The notes below the pieces were generated by a model that worked only from the letters and a program-made list of their open reading frames with translations, was not told the origin of the DNA and searched no databases. Of a stretch of 64,000 nucleotides of DNA, positions 1 through 13,400 are shown piece after piece. Within the stretch, counting starts at the first letter, position 1. Each line of letters starts with the position of its first letter. The position numbers and the translations under genes are program-made. Source of the stretch: Limnoperna fortunei (taxonomy: Eukaryota > Mollusca > Bivalvia > Mytilida > Modiolidae); NCBI GenBank assembly GCA_944474755.1, contig OX104120.1, forward strand, positions 40,342,067 to 40,406,066, given 5' to 3'.

Positions 1-3000
1 ACCACCATAGGCCACGGTGGTATTCTGCGGTACTAGTACATTGTGTTCTGTCCACTACATATCGTGACCCACCGTGTTGACCACGGTGGATTTTCAATTT
101 CCTTTCATGCTTACACAGTGAAAAAATTAAAATGTTGCGATTTAATTTAGAGATTTGTGTTAAAATATGCCGTTTTAATACGTTTGTTTGAAAAAGAAAT
201 AAATCTAAAGGTTAGAACACAGCATTTTGATCTTTAAATTGTCAAAATATTTACGTCTTTGCTATTATATCGTCAAAATTTCCTGCCAGTACCTCTCATT
301 AATGTTTCAACCATTTGAACTTTTACCGGATGTAAATTGTGTCACACCTTAAATCGATCGATTACCTAAGTATTGTCCAGTCATCATTTAATCAAGCACA
401 TGCTCTCAAACATTTCAATAAACTTGTGTATTGTATAATTTTATAATTAACAGGTGAACATGCGGCTTCACATTTTTAACGGTAAAATAGCACATTACGC
501 AATAAATACGAGACTTGTAAAGGAATACATAATGCTAGTCTTGTAAAGAAATTCGTTTTAAAAACGACTTACAATGTTTCATTTTGATTTTTCAAATTTT
601 TGAAATTTTCACTTAATCGTTCCACAAATGATTTTATACTAGATTCGTATTCGGTGTTTAACCACATGTGTTGAAAAAATACAATCGTGATGTAGAATCA
701 ACCTTAATAGTGGTTTCAGTGTTAAAAGCCTGACACATCATCAACTTTTGTTGTAGAAAAGACTTTAGTAGCATCCTTATAATTTCTATTATATTACGAC
801 AAAATCTTATGTCCCCAAACAGACGTTCGTATCAGTACACACAAAAAAAACTACCAAAAATAAAAAAAAACAAAACAAAACAAACAAAAACGCTGTTTTG
901 TAAATTCTGGCAATTATTTTATATTTATATGAGTGTGGACAAATCAGTTCTTTTGTCTTCAAAAATAATTATATTCCGATTTTTTTTGTTAATGTTATAA
1001 CAGACGTAAGTAACTGCATATTTTATTGTTTGATCGATGCACCACAATACAGCAAAATATCAAGAATAAGTATTTGTAGTTAGAGAACTAAGGCAAGTCT
1101 TAAAGGGGTCTGATCTCGAGAACATTCATCCCTGACATTAGAATTGTGTGTATGTAAAACTTCATTCAACCTTGTGAAACAGGCGCCTGTACTATATCAT
1201 AGTTATACTATATTGTATGTGGCGATTCTCGTTTATAAACTTTTCACATATTTATTATTCTTGCTGCATGTTGGCTTCATTTTAGTAATTTATTTGTTGT
1301 ATCCCAGCCTGTTAACACATTTTATATAATGATACGTGATGTAAACTTTTGTCTGCGTTTGTTGAAACAACTCTGGTTTTAAATACCAAATAAAGAAAAA
1401 GATCGCTGCTCAACTGCCTGTTTTCTATCAAAAAGGATTTATAATTGATTAAAGAGAGTTCGCGTACAACTTCAGGACAATTCCTTATACATTGTAATAC
1501 ACTAAAAACATAATGTGACAATTCATATCTGGATAATTTACCGAACTTGTTCAGGGTAATATTTAATGCATAACACATGCATCCGGTTGAACAAATATTC
1601 AAGTTTACCGGCACATTAAATCATTATTGATCATCAACAAATAAAATGCATGTGCAAACTATTCATAAGCACTGCTTAAAAATGTTCTCTTTTCATTCGG
1701 GTAAGGATGATTAGACCCACAATCAATTAAATGACAATGTTTATGTTGTCATATACCACTGCAGAGATAGAAATTTAATCGTCTCCGGACCCTTGTGGCG
1801 ACATGCCATGGTAGACTGAACTCCCTCTAAGTATCCAACGTGGTAAGATTACCTGAGAAGATTCTTAACCCCGATAGTAGGCATGGATATACTATGGTGG
1901 GTGATAGTGGAAAGGATTAACTTCCATCAGAGCTCCAGATAAGCTGCGTATTTGCGTTATTACGCAATTAAATTTTCATAAAACCCAATTATTTTTATTG
2001 CTTTGCGTTGCAAAACGCAATATCAAAGGTCTAAAACCCAATCAGTTTTAGAAACGTGCTTAATTCACTCAACGAGTGCATAAAATTGTTCAGTGATTGC
2101 GTTAATTCATTCAAATAAATACACAACGTTGCGTAATTACAATCCCATTATTTCACAACGTAACAACCGAGGTATTCCGAATGTAATGTCTATTTCATGC
2201 AGCATACGGTGCTCCAGGTATGGAGATTTATTTCACACGAAGACATGCATGTTCCCTGTTAAATATAAATACTTTTCTTCCAAAATTTTATTTATGGTTA
2301 GAACTAGTCTAGTATTTTGTTGTTGGCACCATGAGAGGTCATTATCCTTTTGGATGGCTTGTGCAAAAGTAACAGAACGGGCGAGACATCAAAATTTTGT
2401 ATTAAAAATCTTTCTTTCACGTAAAATTTCATATATGGGGCATTACATAAAAATGGAGATAAAAGTATACGTGTCCACGGACTTTTTTCGGGAATTTTAC
2501 CTTAAAGTTTAAGAATGGTTTTTCTACTTTCAATTCAATGTTGTGGTCACATTGTATGACATTACACACTTTAGGCAGTGCTTCCACTTATAAGCAAAAG
2601 CAGAAACAAAAGAGAAAATTGGGACTATTTTTCCACCCTGCCATGTTTTGACATGCACCGGAAATTCATTCCATGGAAATTCATTCCATGAATAGGATAA
2701 TGACCCCATGATGAAAAGAAGTGGAAGAAAAAGGGCTTCCGTGACATCCACCAACTGACCAAGCCAAACAATACTATATCTATATACAACTATCTTACAA
2801 CTAACACTAACAACGTTGTCAAAAAATTGTTAGATGAAATGTTTAAGGCTAACAGTCCTGTCAAGGACAATTAATGAAATGTATTGAGAACTATTAATTA
2901 GCCTAAGAAATGTGTATGATCCAATGAATTACAGGTTATAGGTTAATAAAACTCGACACTCAGCAGTGCTAGCTTTGCCCTATAATCAATAAAAATTACA

Positions 3001-4356
3001 AACGGACTTTGACCCAATTTTTTATTGTTAATTATTTATAACTTTGTGACAGAACTGATCTGTAATAATTTTATTGGAGTGCACATATAGATTAGAAATG
3101 CTGGCTGTCCATTAATTATTAATAGACCTGTGTGCTCTCATTTAACTATTGTCTATAAGTAATCTTGACCTCAAGATTTCCATTATCAAAGGTACAATAT
3201 TTTTGTTGTGTTATTTAAGATGTATATATGTCTTGGTCCAATGGAAGATCTATGCTCTCTGCACAATACATTCAAATGTTTCTGTAGTTGCTGCCAAACC
3301 ACAAAAGGTTATCTACATGTATAAAACCATAGTGAAGTACATTTTTGTCAGCTTAAAAAAACCCAATTCAGTAAATTTTAGATGGGTGAAAAACCCAATT
3401 AACTTATTTTGGAGTGGGTAAAAAAAATGATAAAAGTGATATATAAAAAAATACCCAATGAAATAAATCATATGATGGGTAAAAAACCCAATTAAGAAAA
3501 TCTTATCTGGAGCTCTGTCCATTGTGTTAAATTCCTCATTTCCTGTATTACATCATTAGTAAAGGTCTGCCTATATACATGCCTTAAGGAGATCCCTGTC
3601 TGGTTTGACACATACAAATATAGGTTTATAAATAACTAACCTAGAATAAATGGTTCATATTTTAGAAATCTGTGCAAATAAGTTACATGTACAATGTACA
3701 GTGTGGTGTAATTTGTAGTATATATAATTCTTTATTCTTGTACAAATAAACTGATTAATTTAAAGTTGCTCACAGTATGGCACCATTTGAGTTGAATATA
3801 CATCATTTCACAAACAAGTCATGAAGTAAATTCTCAATTTATTTGTCCATTTACTTGTACATTCATGCATAAAATGCAAAGTTGACATCTGTTGTCAATA
3901 TAACAATTTAGTTTATTTGTGTCCTTGTATAAACAAATAAAAGGATCATCTATGGAGACCCAAAATGCAAAGCACTATTCATACATACATGTACTAGTAT
4001 ATGAAATTTATCCATGCAGAATGACCACTTTTGGTTTCTCAAGACATGGTAGATAACTGTAAAATGCAATATTTTAACAAATTGTTATATTACAACCCTC
4101 TACAGTATTGGGACTCTTTTTTTCTTTTAACAAGTTGTCATGTACTGCTTTAGAGCTACTTGTATTACTATTACCAGATTACATTTGAAAGTTAACAAAA
4201 TTTGTGGATTTTGGTTCATACAGTAGTAGTAGTATTGTTTGTATGTGAATAATTTTGCATGTAACAGGTTTGAAAAGTTTCTTCTTTTAATTAAATATAT
4301 GGTTGTGCACTTTGTATAATTTTATGACCTATGTTAAAAAAAATTAATTCTTTCAG
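1..4356. other. AT-rich spacer / upstream CALU intron, no exon recognised
   Basis: No convincing coding exon is visible. Short open frames occur on both strands but have low-complexity, Phe/Tyr/Ile-rich translations typical of AT-rich noncoding DNA. A signal-peptide exon ending in phase 0, as needed upstream of the CALU exon at 4357, was looked for and not found, so this stretch is probably CALU intron 1 or lies 5' of the gene. Small local structures: the words CCACCGTG and CACGGTGG recur around 13-92 and could fold, GAAATTCATTCCAT is doubled near 2665-2690, and AAAACCCAATT/TGGGTA words recur around 3355-3495. Confidence 0.5.
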
Positions 4357-4487
4357 AAACTGAGTGATGCACAACATGAAGAAAACGGGGAACATAATAC
4401 TGATTATGATCATGAGGCGTTTCTAGGACGAGAAGAAGCTAAGACATTTGATCAACTCACCCCAGAAGAGAGCAAAGAAAGATTAGG
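4357..4487 (+). CDS. CALU: CALU exon 2 (first visible)
   Basis: The acceptor is ttctttcag and the donor follows GATTAGG. The exon enters in phase 0 and leaves in phase 2. It encodes [11 protein letters not shown], then DYDHEAFLG and the calumenin signature [18 protein letters not shown], the stretch between the signal peptide and EF-hand 1. The last codon (GG/A) completes a Gly with the next exon. An upstream exon of roughly 30 codons with the signal peptide is expected but was not found. Confidence 0.92.
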
Positions 4488-7400
4488 GTATCTTCATTTT
4501 TTTTTAATACCAAACAAATTACATTATTGAATTCTGAATTCCTTTGATGTTTAATATGTTTGAAAACCAACAAAACACACACACAGATAAATTTGTTTAC
4601 TTCATATGCAACTGATGGACTGGGACACATGTTTCTTTGTAGGGGCCTTATTGGCCGAGTGGTTAAGGTAGATTGTCTGCTATTGATCATGTGGTCTGTC
4701 TACACTGAGATTGCAGGTTGGAGTCTCATTGCAGGCAGGGTGCGCTCTACTGTAATCTTAATTGACCAGGATTTTCAATTTTCCCACCGAAGGTTGGGGG
4801 TTTTCTCCTCGTACTCCAGCCTTCTCCCCCAGAAAAAACTGGATGCATGATATAGCTGACAAATTGCTAAAAGTTATTTAAACACCTTTCAGACAAACAA
4901 ACCTTTCTTTGATGGAATCAGTACCTTATGTTTACTTAAAGATATGTTGATTTATATTTAAATGTAAAATACTGCAGATTTAGGGGTCATCCATAATTGT
5001 CAACATTTTTCAAAAGTTTGCAAAGTGCACAATAAAGGGAGGGGTTTTCAGTCTAAACATTTTTCGGTATATGTTTTGTTTTTAAACCAGTTATACTGGA
5101 AAAGTTTCCAGAATTGTTTGGAATGACAAATCTCAATCTGCATGGCCCTCCTCTTTCTAGTTGTTGTTATACCCCTGCTCGACAGAGTCGGGGTATATAG
5201 TGGTCCTCATGTCTGTCCGTCCGTCCTTCCGTCAGTCTGTGTGTCTGTCCACATTTGGTTTCCGGATGATAATTCAAAAGGTTTACATCTGATTTGAATG
5301 AAACTTTGGGATATTGTTATATATCAGGTTGGTAAGAAGCCTATTGATTTTGGGGGAAATCCGTCAAATTTCAAGGTCACAGTCCACGAAAAACGTTGGA
5401 AATTTTAACAAAAAAGTTGTTTCCGGACAATAACTAAAAAAGTTTACATCTGATTTGAATGAAACTTTGGGATATTGTCATATATCAGTTTGGTAAGAAG
5501 CCTATTGATTTTGGGGGAAATACGTCAAATTTCAAGGTCACAGTCCACGAAAAACGTTAGAAATTTTTACAAAAAAGTTGTTCCCGGACAATAACTCAAA
5601 AAGTTTGCATTCAATTTGAATGTAACTTTGGGATATTGTTATATATCAGGTTTGTAAAAAGCCTTTTGATTATGGGGGAAATGGGTTAAATTTCAAGGTC
5701 ACAGTCCACGAAAAACGTTAGAAATTTTTACAAAAAAGTTGTTTCCGGACGTTAACTCAAAAAATTTGCATGTGATTTGAATGAAACTTTTGGATATTGT
5801 TATATATCAGGTTGGTAAGAAGCCTATTGAATTTGGGCGAAATCCGTCAAATTTCAAGGTCACAGTCCACGAAAAATGTTAGAAATTTTTACAAAAAAGT
5901 TGTTTCCGGACAATAACTCAAAAAGTTTGCATCCGATTTTAATGAAACTGTAAAATATTGTTATATATTTTGTTGGTAAGAAGCCTATTGATTTTGGTGG
6001 AAATCTATCAAATTTCAAGGTCACAGTCCACGAAAAACGTTAGAAATTGTTACAAAATGCGGGGGTATTAGTGATGGCTAGATCGACTTTGTCTAGTTTA
6101 TACTATCCCACGTTGGTTATCACTGTCAATATAATATATTTGTTTTATGATAAAATTAAGTAGAATAAAAGAAATAGAAAAGGGGTATATAGGATAAAGA
6201 GACAACAAACTAAAGAAAAGAGCAAACAAGATTTTCAATAAATGACAAAAATATAAAGTGAATGTCCGAATATAAAAATGGCAGAATGTAGATTTAAACA
6301 TCATTTATTGAAACAGTCAAACAATGTTTTATATTTTTTTATTCATTTTTCTGCATTTGTTAATTCATATCAGTTTCTTATTCCAAAGGGTCTCGGTGGC
6401 AGAGTGATGAAGGTAGTTCGTCTACTATTGCTCATGTGGTCCTTCAACACCCAGATGGTGGGTTGGAGTCTCACTGCAGGCAGGGTGCGCTTGACTCTAA
6501 TCTTAATTGACAAGGATTGCCAGTTTTCCTAATGAAAGTTTGGAGGGGGGGGGGTTTCTCTGGGTACTATTGCTTTCTCCCCCAATAAAAACTGGATGCC
6601 ATGATATAACTGAAAAAATACTGAAAATGGCGTTAAACAACATTCAAACAAACAAATCTTATTTCAGATTGCTTTATTTCCTTTCAGATTTATAGTTGCC
6701 AAAATAGATAAAAATAAGGATGGAGAGGTAACAGAAGAGGAACTACGTGAATGGATACAGTATGTACAGAAACGTTACATTACCACAGACACTGAAAGGA
6801 TGTGGAAAGACCACAGTGTAGAGGGAGACGCACTAACTTGGGCAGCATATAAAAAGAGGACATACGGCTATGAAGACGGTAAAGAACATATACACTGTAA
6901 TCAAACTTTTGACATCTAAGCATGTATAATTTGCATGTTTCCAATCTTATCTGTAAGTAGATAAATTACAAAAACAGATAAAATGTATCAAAACAATTGA
7001 ATACAAAAAATGAATGAATTTTACTTTAGGAACCTACCACCTATACAAATATTTGCTACTTGCCCTAAACCTAACTGTAACCATAACAACCCTAACCCTA
7101 TCACCACAATCCTTATGATGATTTGGGTCCCTTAAATGATATGTGTCCCCTGAAATAAAATTAGGTCGAAAAAAAACCAAAACATTAACATTTTGTTCGA
7201 GTTTGTTTTGAGAAATTCTTGCCTATCCATTGTGTCAGTATCCATTTAAGTATATGTGAAATACTAGATTATAAATATTGGTTGTTTACTTGACACTTTT
7301 GTTACATTTTTCTTGTTTTATTTGCAGACCACAATAATGAAAATTCTCCCAACTTTAGTTATAAAGATATGATCAATCGTGATGAAAGAAGATGGAATGC

Positions 7401-10400
7401 TGCAGATAGTAATAAAGATGGAAAACTTAACAAGGCTGAATTCTCCGACTTTTTACATCCAGAAGAAGCAGAACATATGAGAGATATTGTGGTTCAGGTA
7501 ATATTATTTTGTAAAAAAAGGTATCCGGACCACATTGACCATTTGATCATATTTGGTGTCCCGGTTGTCCATTGTTTTTCAATGGAGCAGTAATATAGGT
7601 CTAACATCAGATATATTATTTGAGTAACTGACTTTTTTTGCTGTAAACTGTTCACCTTGACTCAAAGTAGAACAATATATTAAATTAATATAGTTTATGA
7701 GTACTAAATTTATTAAATACAGCTGTATTTGTTGGTTGAAAAATAAAATTAAACTGTATCTTTTAAAATTCCATGACAGAAGTTAATGGAAAGACTCTCA
7801 ACCAAGATTATTTTTCTTTCTTAAGTTTTCTTCAGTTGATTTACAAAGCTTTGTTGTACACATGATATAATTACTACATGTTTATAAACTACAGTATAAT
7901 CTAAATGTATTTTATTTACTTTTTCTCTAATTTGAAAAAAAAAAGTGTATTATCTATCCAAATATGTTTTATAGGAAACGATGGAGGATATAGACAAAGA
8001 CAAAGATGGTTACATCAGTCTTGAAGAGTATATAGGTAATAACTACAGAGACTACAAAATGATGTACTAGACATATAAATGAAAGTCAAAAAAAGCAAAC
8101 AAAAAGTCATTCTTGAAATATTCCTTACTTTCATAATGTATTAATTGTTTACTATGGGTTTCACACTATGTAAAAATAGATAAGCAGAATCTACCCGAGC
8201 CAATAAATTATCTAAATACATGTTAATAATTAGCTTCAAATGACAAAGGGGGGCCTCGGTGGCTGGGTGGTTAAGGTAGTTTGTCTACTTATGATCAACA
8301 CTGAGGTTGAGGGTTCGAGTCTCACTGCGGGCAGGGTGTACTCAACTCCAATCTTTATTTACAAGGATTGCCAGTTTTCCTACCGAAGGTCCCCCCGACC
8401 TCCGGGCACTCCACTTCCTCCCTCAATAAAAACTGGACGCCATGAGATAGCTGAAAAATTGCTGAAAGTGGCGTTAAACATCATTCAAACAAAACAAATC
8501 AAATGACAAAGGTACATGAGAATGATGTTTTCATGGTTAGTATACATATATATAGATTATTGTTTGTTTTATTTCCAAGATTAGAATTATCCATCAAGCT
8601 GCTAGCAGCAAGTTGGATAATAAGATTGATTGTTTGATGGTGTTTAATGCCACTTTCAGCAATTTTTCAGCTATATCATGGCATCCAGTTTTTATTGGGG
8701 GAGGAAGCCGGAGTACTAGGAGAAAACCCCCGACCTGCAGTAGGAAAACTGGCAATCCTTGTCAATGCAAATTGGAGTCAAGTACACCCTGCCTGCAGTG
8801 AGAATCAAACCTGCAATCTCAGTGCTGACAGACCATGTGATTAATAGTAGACGGAACTTCCTTTCACTCGACAACCAAGGCCCCCATAATATAATAATAA
8901 GATAGTTATAAAACAACAGTAATCTGTTTATCACCGTTTTGTAACATTGTGACGTCTTATTGTCCATAAAAACTGATGATAATGTATCCCTATCAGTGAT
9001 GAAACTAAATATTTTGAAAACAGCAAACAAAAAACTTTATTTATTATAATGGGTCAGTGATTATGATTTAACTTGAATGCACAGTCTCTCATCAAAATTT
9101 TCAGTCATACTTGTGACACATTATTTTCTTTTGAGTGAGTTTAACTTAATATAGCTGGTTTAATGGGATCTGACTTGATCGAACTGTGTTTCAAGACAGA
9201 TTTCACTTTGTTATGGGGTTTATTGAACTATATTTAGCTGATGTTTATGATGAAGAAGATGAGGATGAAGATGATGAGGATGGGGCACACGAGGGACCAC
9301 CTGATTGGGTGGAAAGTGAACGACAACAGTTCAAAGCCTATCGTGACAAAGATAAAGATGGCAAACTAAGTGCCGATGAAGTACGAAGCTGGATCATTCC
9401 AGAAGACTATGATCATAGTGCATCAGAAGCACAACATCTTGTTTTTACAGCTGATGAAAATAAGGTTTGTGTCCAAAGTGTGACCTCAAGATTTAACCTC
9501 TAACCTTTCTGAACTTTGTAGGTGACATGTGGCCAAATAAAGATGGGGATGAGCCTGAGTGGGTCAAAAGTGAACGTGAACAGTTTAACACATATCGTGA
9601 TAAAAATTCGGATGGAAAAATGGACCATGGGGAGGTTCGAGACTGGATTATCCCCCCTGATTATGATCACACTGATGCTGAAGCCAAGCACTTGATTTAT
9701 CAATCTGACACCAACAAGGTTTGTAGCAACAAATCTTATTGGCCTAATTTGGCATGGTTTGTAACAACAAATCTTATTGGCTTATATTGTCATGGTTTGG
9801 AAACTAGTGTAAATGGACTAACGTTGTCAAATACAAAACAACTAGCCAGATCACTATCCTTCATTAAAAAATGCTTTTATTAGAGTAGCTAATATATTTT
9901 CATATATAACAACTCAACAGGTTTGGACAAGGAAAAAATTAATTTTTTTGTTATTACTAAAATTAATACTATTTCAATTTTGTGTCATTATAAAAAGTAA
10001 ATTTTTTTGTTTCACAATTGAATACCTTGTCAGAATCTGTTACCCTGTATCAAACTAACACCTCTAGAGCATTAGGTCCATATACAGTAGTTTCCACACT
10101 ATGTTGTGGTCTTTTCAACTACTCCGGTCATGATGTTCTTTGCATGATTTGTTTTGTGTATGGGTAACACCATATCATTAAAAAATCATTTTGTATGTCT
10201 ATATAAAAATTTAGTCTTAAACATATTGCATAAATGTTTGTTTGGGTCACTTTTACTTTGTTTATTCAAATCAGAACATTGCAGGAAAATGATAATTTTT
10301 GTCTCGCCTGCGACGAAAGTCGCTGGAGGCGAGACATATGTATGGGAATCCGGCGGCGGCAGCGGCGGCGGCGGCGGCGTAAACACTTGACATCTTGCTT

Positions 10401-13400
10401 CATATCTTTGTAAGCCCAAGCCCTAGGTCCATCAAATTTGGTCCAGAGGTAGCTTATGATGAGTACTTGCCAGTCAGTCACCTGTCACCTGACCTTGACC
10501 TCAATTTCACGGTCCAGTGACTACGTTAAAGTTTTTGGGTTACGACAGTTCCTCTGTAACTATGCATGGTAGGATGACAATATTTGGTTTATAGGTTGCT
10601 GATGACTAGTACATGACTGTCTGGTAGGTGTCACCTGACCTTGACCTCAATTTCACGGTCCAGCGACTACGTTAAAGTTTTTGGGTTACGACAGTTCCTC
10701 TGTAACTACGCATGGTAGGATGACAATATTTGGTGTATAGGTTGCTGATGACTAGTACATGACTGTCTGGTAGGTGTCACCTGACCTTGACCTCAATTTC
10801 ACGGTCCAGCAACTACGTTAAAGTTTTTGGGTTACGACAGTTCCTCTATAACTACGCATGGTAGGATGACAATATTTGGTGTATAGGTTGCTGATGACTA
10901 GTACATGACTGTCTGGTAGGTGTCACTTGACCTTGACCTCAATTTCACGGTCCAGCGACTACGTTAAAGTTTTGGGGTTACGACAGTTCCTCTGTAACTA
11001 CGCATGGTAGGATGACAATATTTGGTGTATAGGTTGCTGATGACTAGTACATGACTGTCTGGTAGGTGTCACCTGACCTTGACCTCAATTTCACGGTCCA
11101 GCGACTACGTTAAAGTTTTTGGGTTACGACAGTTCCTCTGTAACTACGCATGGTAGGATGACAATATTTGGTGTATAGGTTGCTGATGACTAGTACATGA
11201 CTGTCTGGTAGGTGTCACCTGACCTTGACCTCAATTTCACGGTCCAGCGACTACGTTAAAGTTTTGGGGTTACGACAGTTCCTCTGTAACTACGCATGGT
11301 AGGATGACAATATTTGGTGTATAGGTTGCTGATGACTAGTACATGACTGTCTGGTAGGTGTCACCTGACCTTGACCTCAATTTCACGGTCCAGCGACTAC
11401 GTTAAAGTTTTGGGGTTACGACAGTTCCTCTGTAACTATGCATGGTAGGATGACAATATTAGGTGTATAGGTTGCTGATGACTAGTACATGACTGTCTGG
11501 TAGGTGTCACCTGACCTTGACCTCAATTTCACGGTCCAGCGACTACGTTAAAGTTTTGGGGTTACGACAGTTCCTCTGTAACTACGCATGGTAGGATGAC
11601 AATATTTGGTGTATAGGTTGCTGATGACTAGTACATGACTGTCTGGTAGGTGTCACCTGATCTTGACCTCAATTTCACGGTCCAGCGACTGCGTTAAAGT
11701 TTTTGGGTTACGATAGTTCCTCTGTAACTACGCATGGTAGGATGACAATATTTGGTATATAGGTTGCTGATTAATAGTACATGACTGTCTGGTAGGTTCC
11801 ACCTGACCTTGACCTCAATTTCACGGTCCAGCGACTACGTTAAAGTTTTTGTATTAGGACAGTTCCTCTGTAACTATGCATAGTATGGTGACAATATTTG
11901 GTATACAGGCCGCTGCTCATAATTAATGCTATTAACGTAATGCTTATGACGAAATTTATTTTCTTTACTGATGCGGAATTCAGGCGAGACGTTTTTCTGT
12001 GTCCACACTTGTTTTTATGAATTAATGTTTTCCATCTCTCTCATGACGTTATTTTTGATTTGCACAATGAAATATTGTTTGGTGGTGGTTAACGTTTTGT
12101 TGCATCATATAGTTATTATAAGTAATTACTTTAAAATTTTATTAGGTTTAATTACAAGTGTGCAGTCTTACTTTAAATTGCTTTAAATGAATAAAAGTAT
12201 AAATACAAGGAATGTGTAATGAAAACAATTATTACCTTAAATTTTTTGTGCTTCTGTAATTCATTTAAACATAAAATGCACTTATAAATTAATATTTTAC
12301 ATCCATCATGGTTAATATGTATATATTGATTGAGTCCCTGGTTGTCAGCATATGAAAACTACAATCTTTGAATGGATTGCCAAGTAATTTATTTTCAAAA
12401 TTGAAGTGTTTTCAGGTTGCATGGTTTTTATCAAGGTATATTGTTATGACTTGATTTTACCATTAGAAACAAGATAGGCTTTTTACTGGAAACTGTGTAT
12501 GCTCACACACAAGGAACATCCGATTACCATTTTGTTCAGAATTGTTTATTTCTTTGTGTTGATGAGTTATCTGTTAGTTTCATATTTGGATGTTGTTTTT
12601 TGGTTTACCCATCAGTATTTTCTTATTTACTAAGGCATCATACATGTTATTGAATTTTTCTCCTTTATATACTTTATATAAATATGTAGTCATGAATAGT
12701 CCTTTTGCATTCACATATGATTGGAATAGTTTACATTATTCTTTTCTAAAAGTCTTGTTTACATGCATGTAAGCAGCAACTTAAAAAAAAAATAATAGGA
12801 CCATTTATATTCTAATCATACTATATGATCCGTATTGATCATATACCTGCATGTATCATCGTAAGGTAGTGCCCAATACAGTACAGTATAAGGGATAAGA
12901 TGTACATAGTCAGTTTAATGATGACTAGGACATTTGCATCACACATGGACACTATAAAATGTATTTCCTCTAGTTCTGTAATTAGAGTTCGGGTGTATTA
13001 GTGTTGCTGTCATCCAGCTGTCTATATATATCATCATAAATATCCGTCAATACTTAACATTGTTAGAATTTCATGACATGAAAGTTTTGTTTTGATAATT
13101 TTTTGCTTTTTATCATTCAGGAGTGGTGCTTCTTGTTGTCATTTCAGTTAAGTAACATTAATATTGTTCTCTTTGTTTCTCAGAACCAGAATTTGAAGAT
13201 TTAAGATTTTATTGTTAAGGAGGTATAGTCTGTGACATATGAAAATGACTAATATTGTTGCCAATTCATTAGAATATGACTGTTCTTTTAAGACATTTCA
13301 GAATTTCACGACATTAGAGGTATATAATTAAAGTTGTATAGCCCTCTGTTGAGGAAAAAATTCAGTTTTCTCAAACTGAAAGACCAGCCGTGTTTTAACA

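Noticed and set aside
3149..3421. Hydrophobic frame considered as the missing CALU signal-peptide exon
   Set aside because: There is no suitable donor in phase 0 after a signal-peptide-like start, and the composition matches surrounding AT-rich DNA.
8250..8345. tRNA-like sequence with A and B boxes in the SINE heads
   Set aside because: They sit at the 5' end of elements with shared bodies, (CAAA)n tails and target duplications, and the cloverleaf is degenerate. They are SINE promoters rather than tRNA genes.
10154..10481. Gly-rich and Arg-rich frames around the GGC run
   Set aside because: They derive from the GGC/GCC repeat after the hairpin of the 10.3-kb mobile element, on both strands; no coding support.
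13175..13225. Possible extra CALU exon after gtttctcag
   Set aside because: It reaches stops quickly in the needed frame, lacks EF-hand sequence, and the flanking exons already join perfectly.
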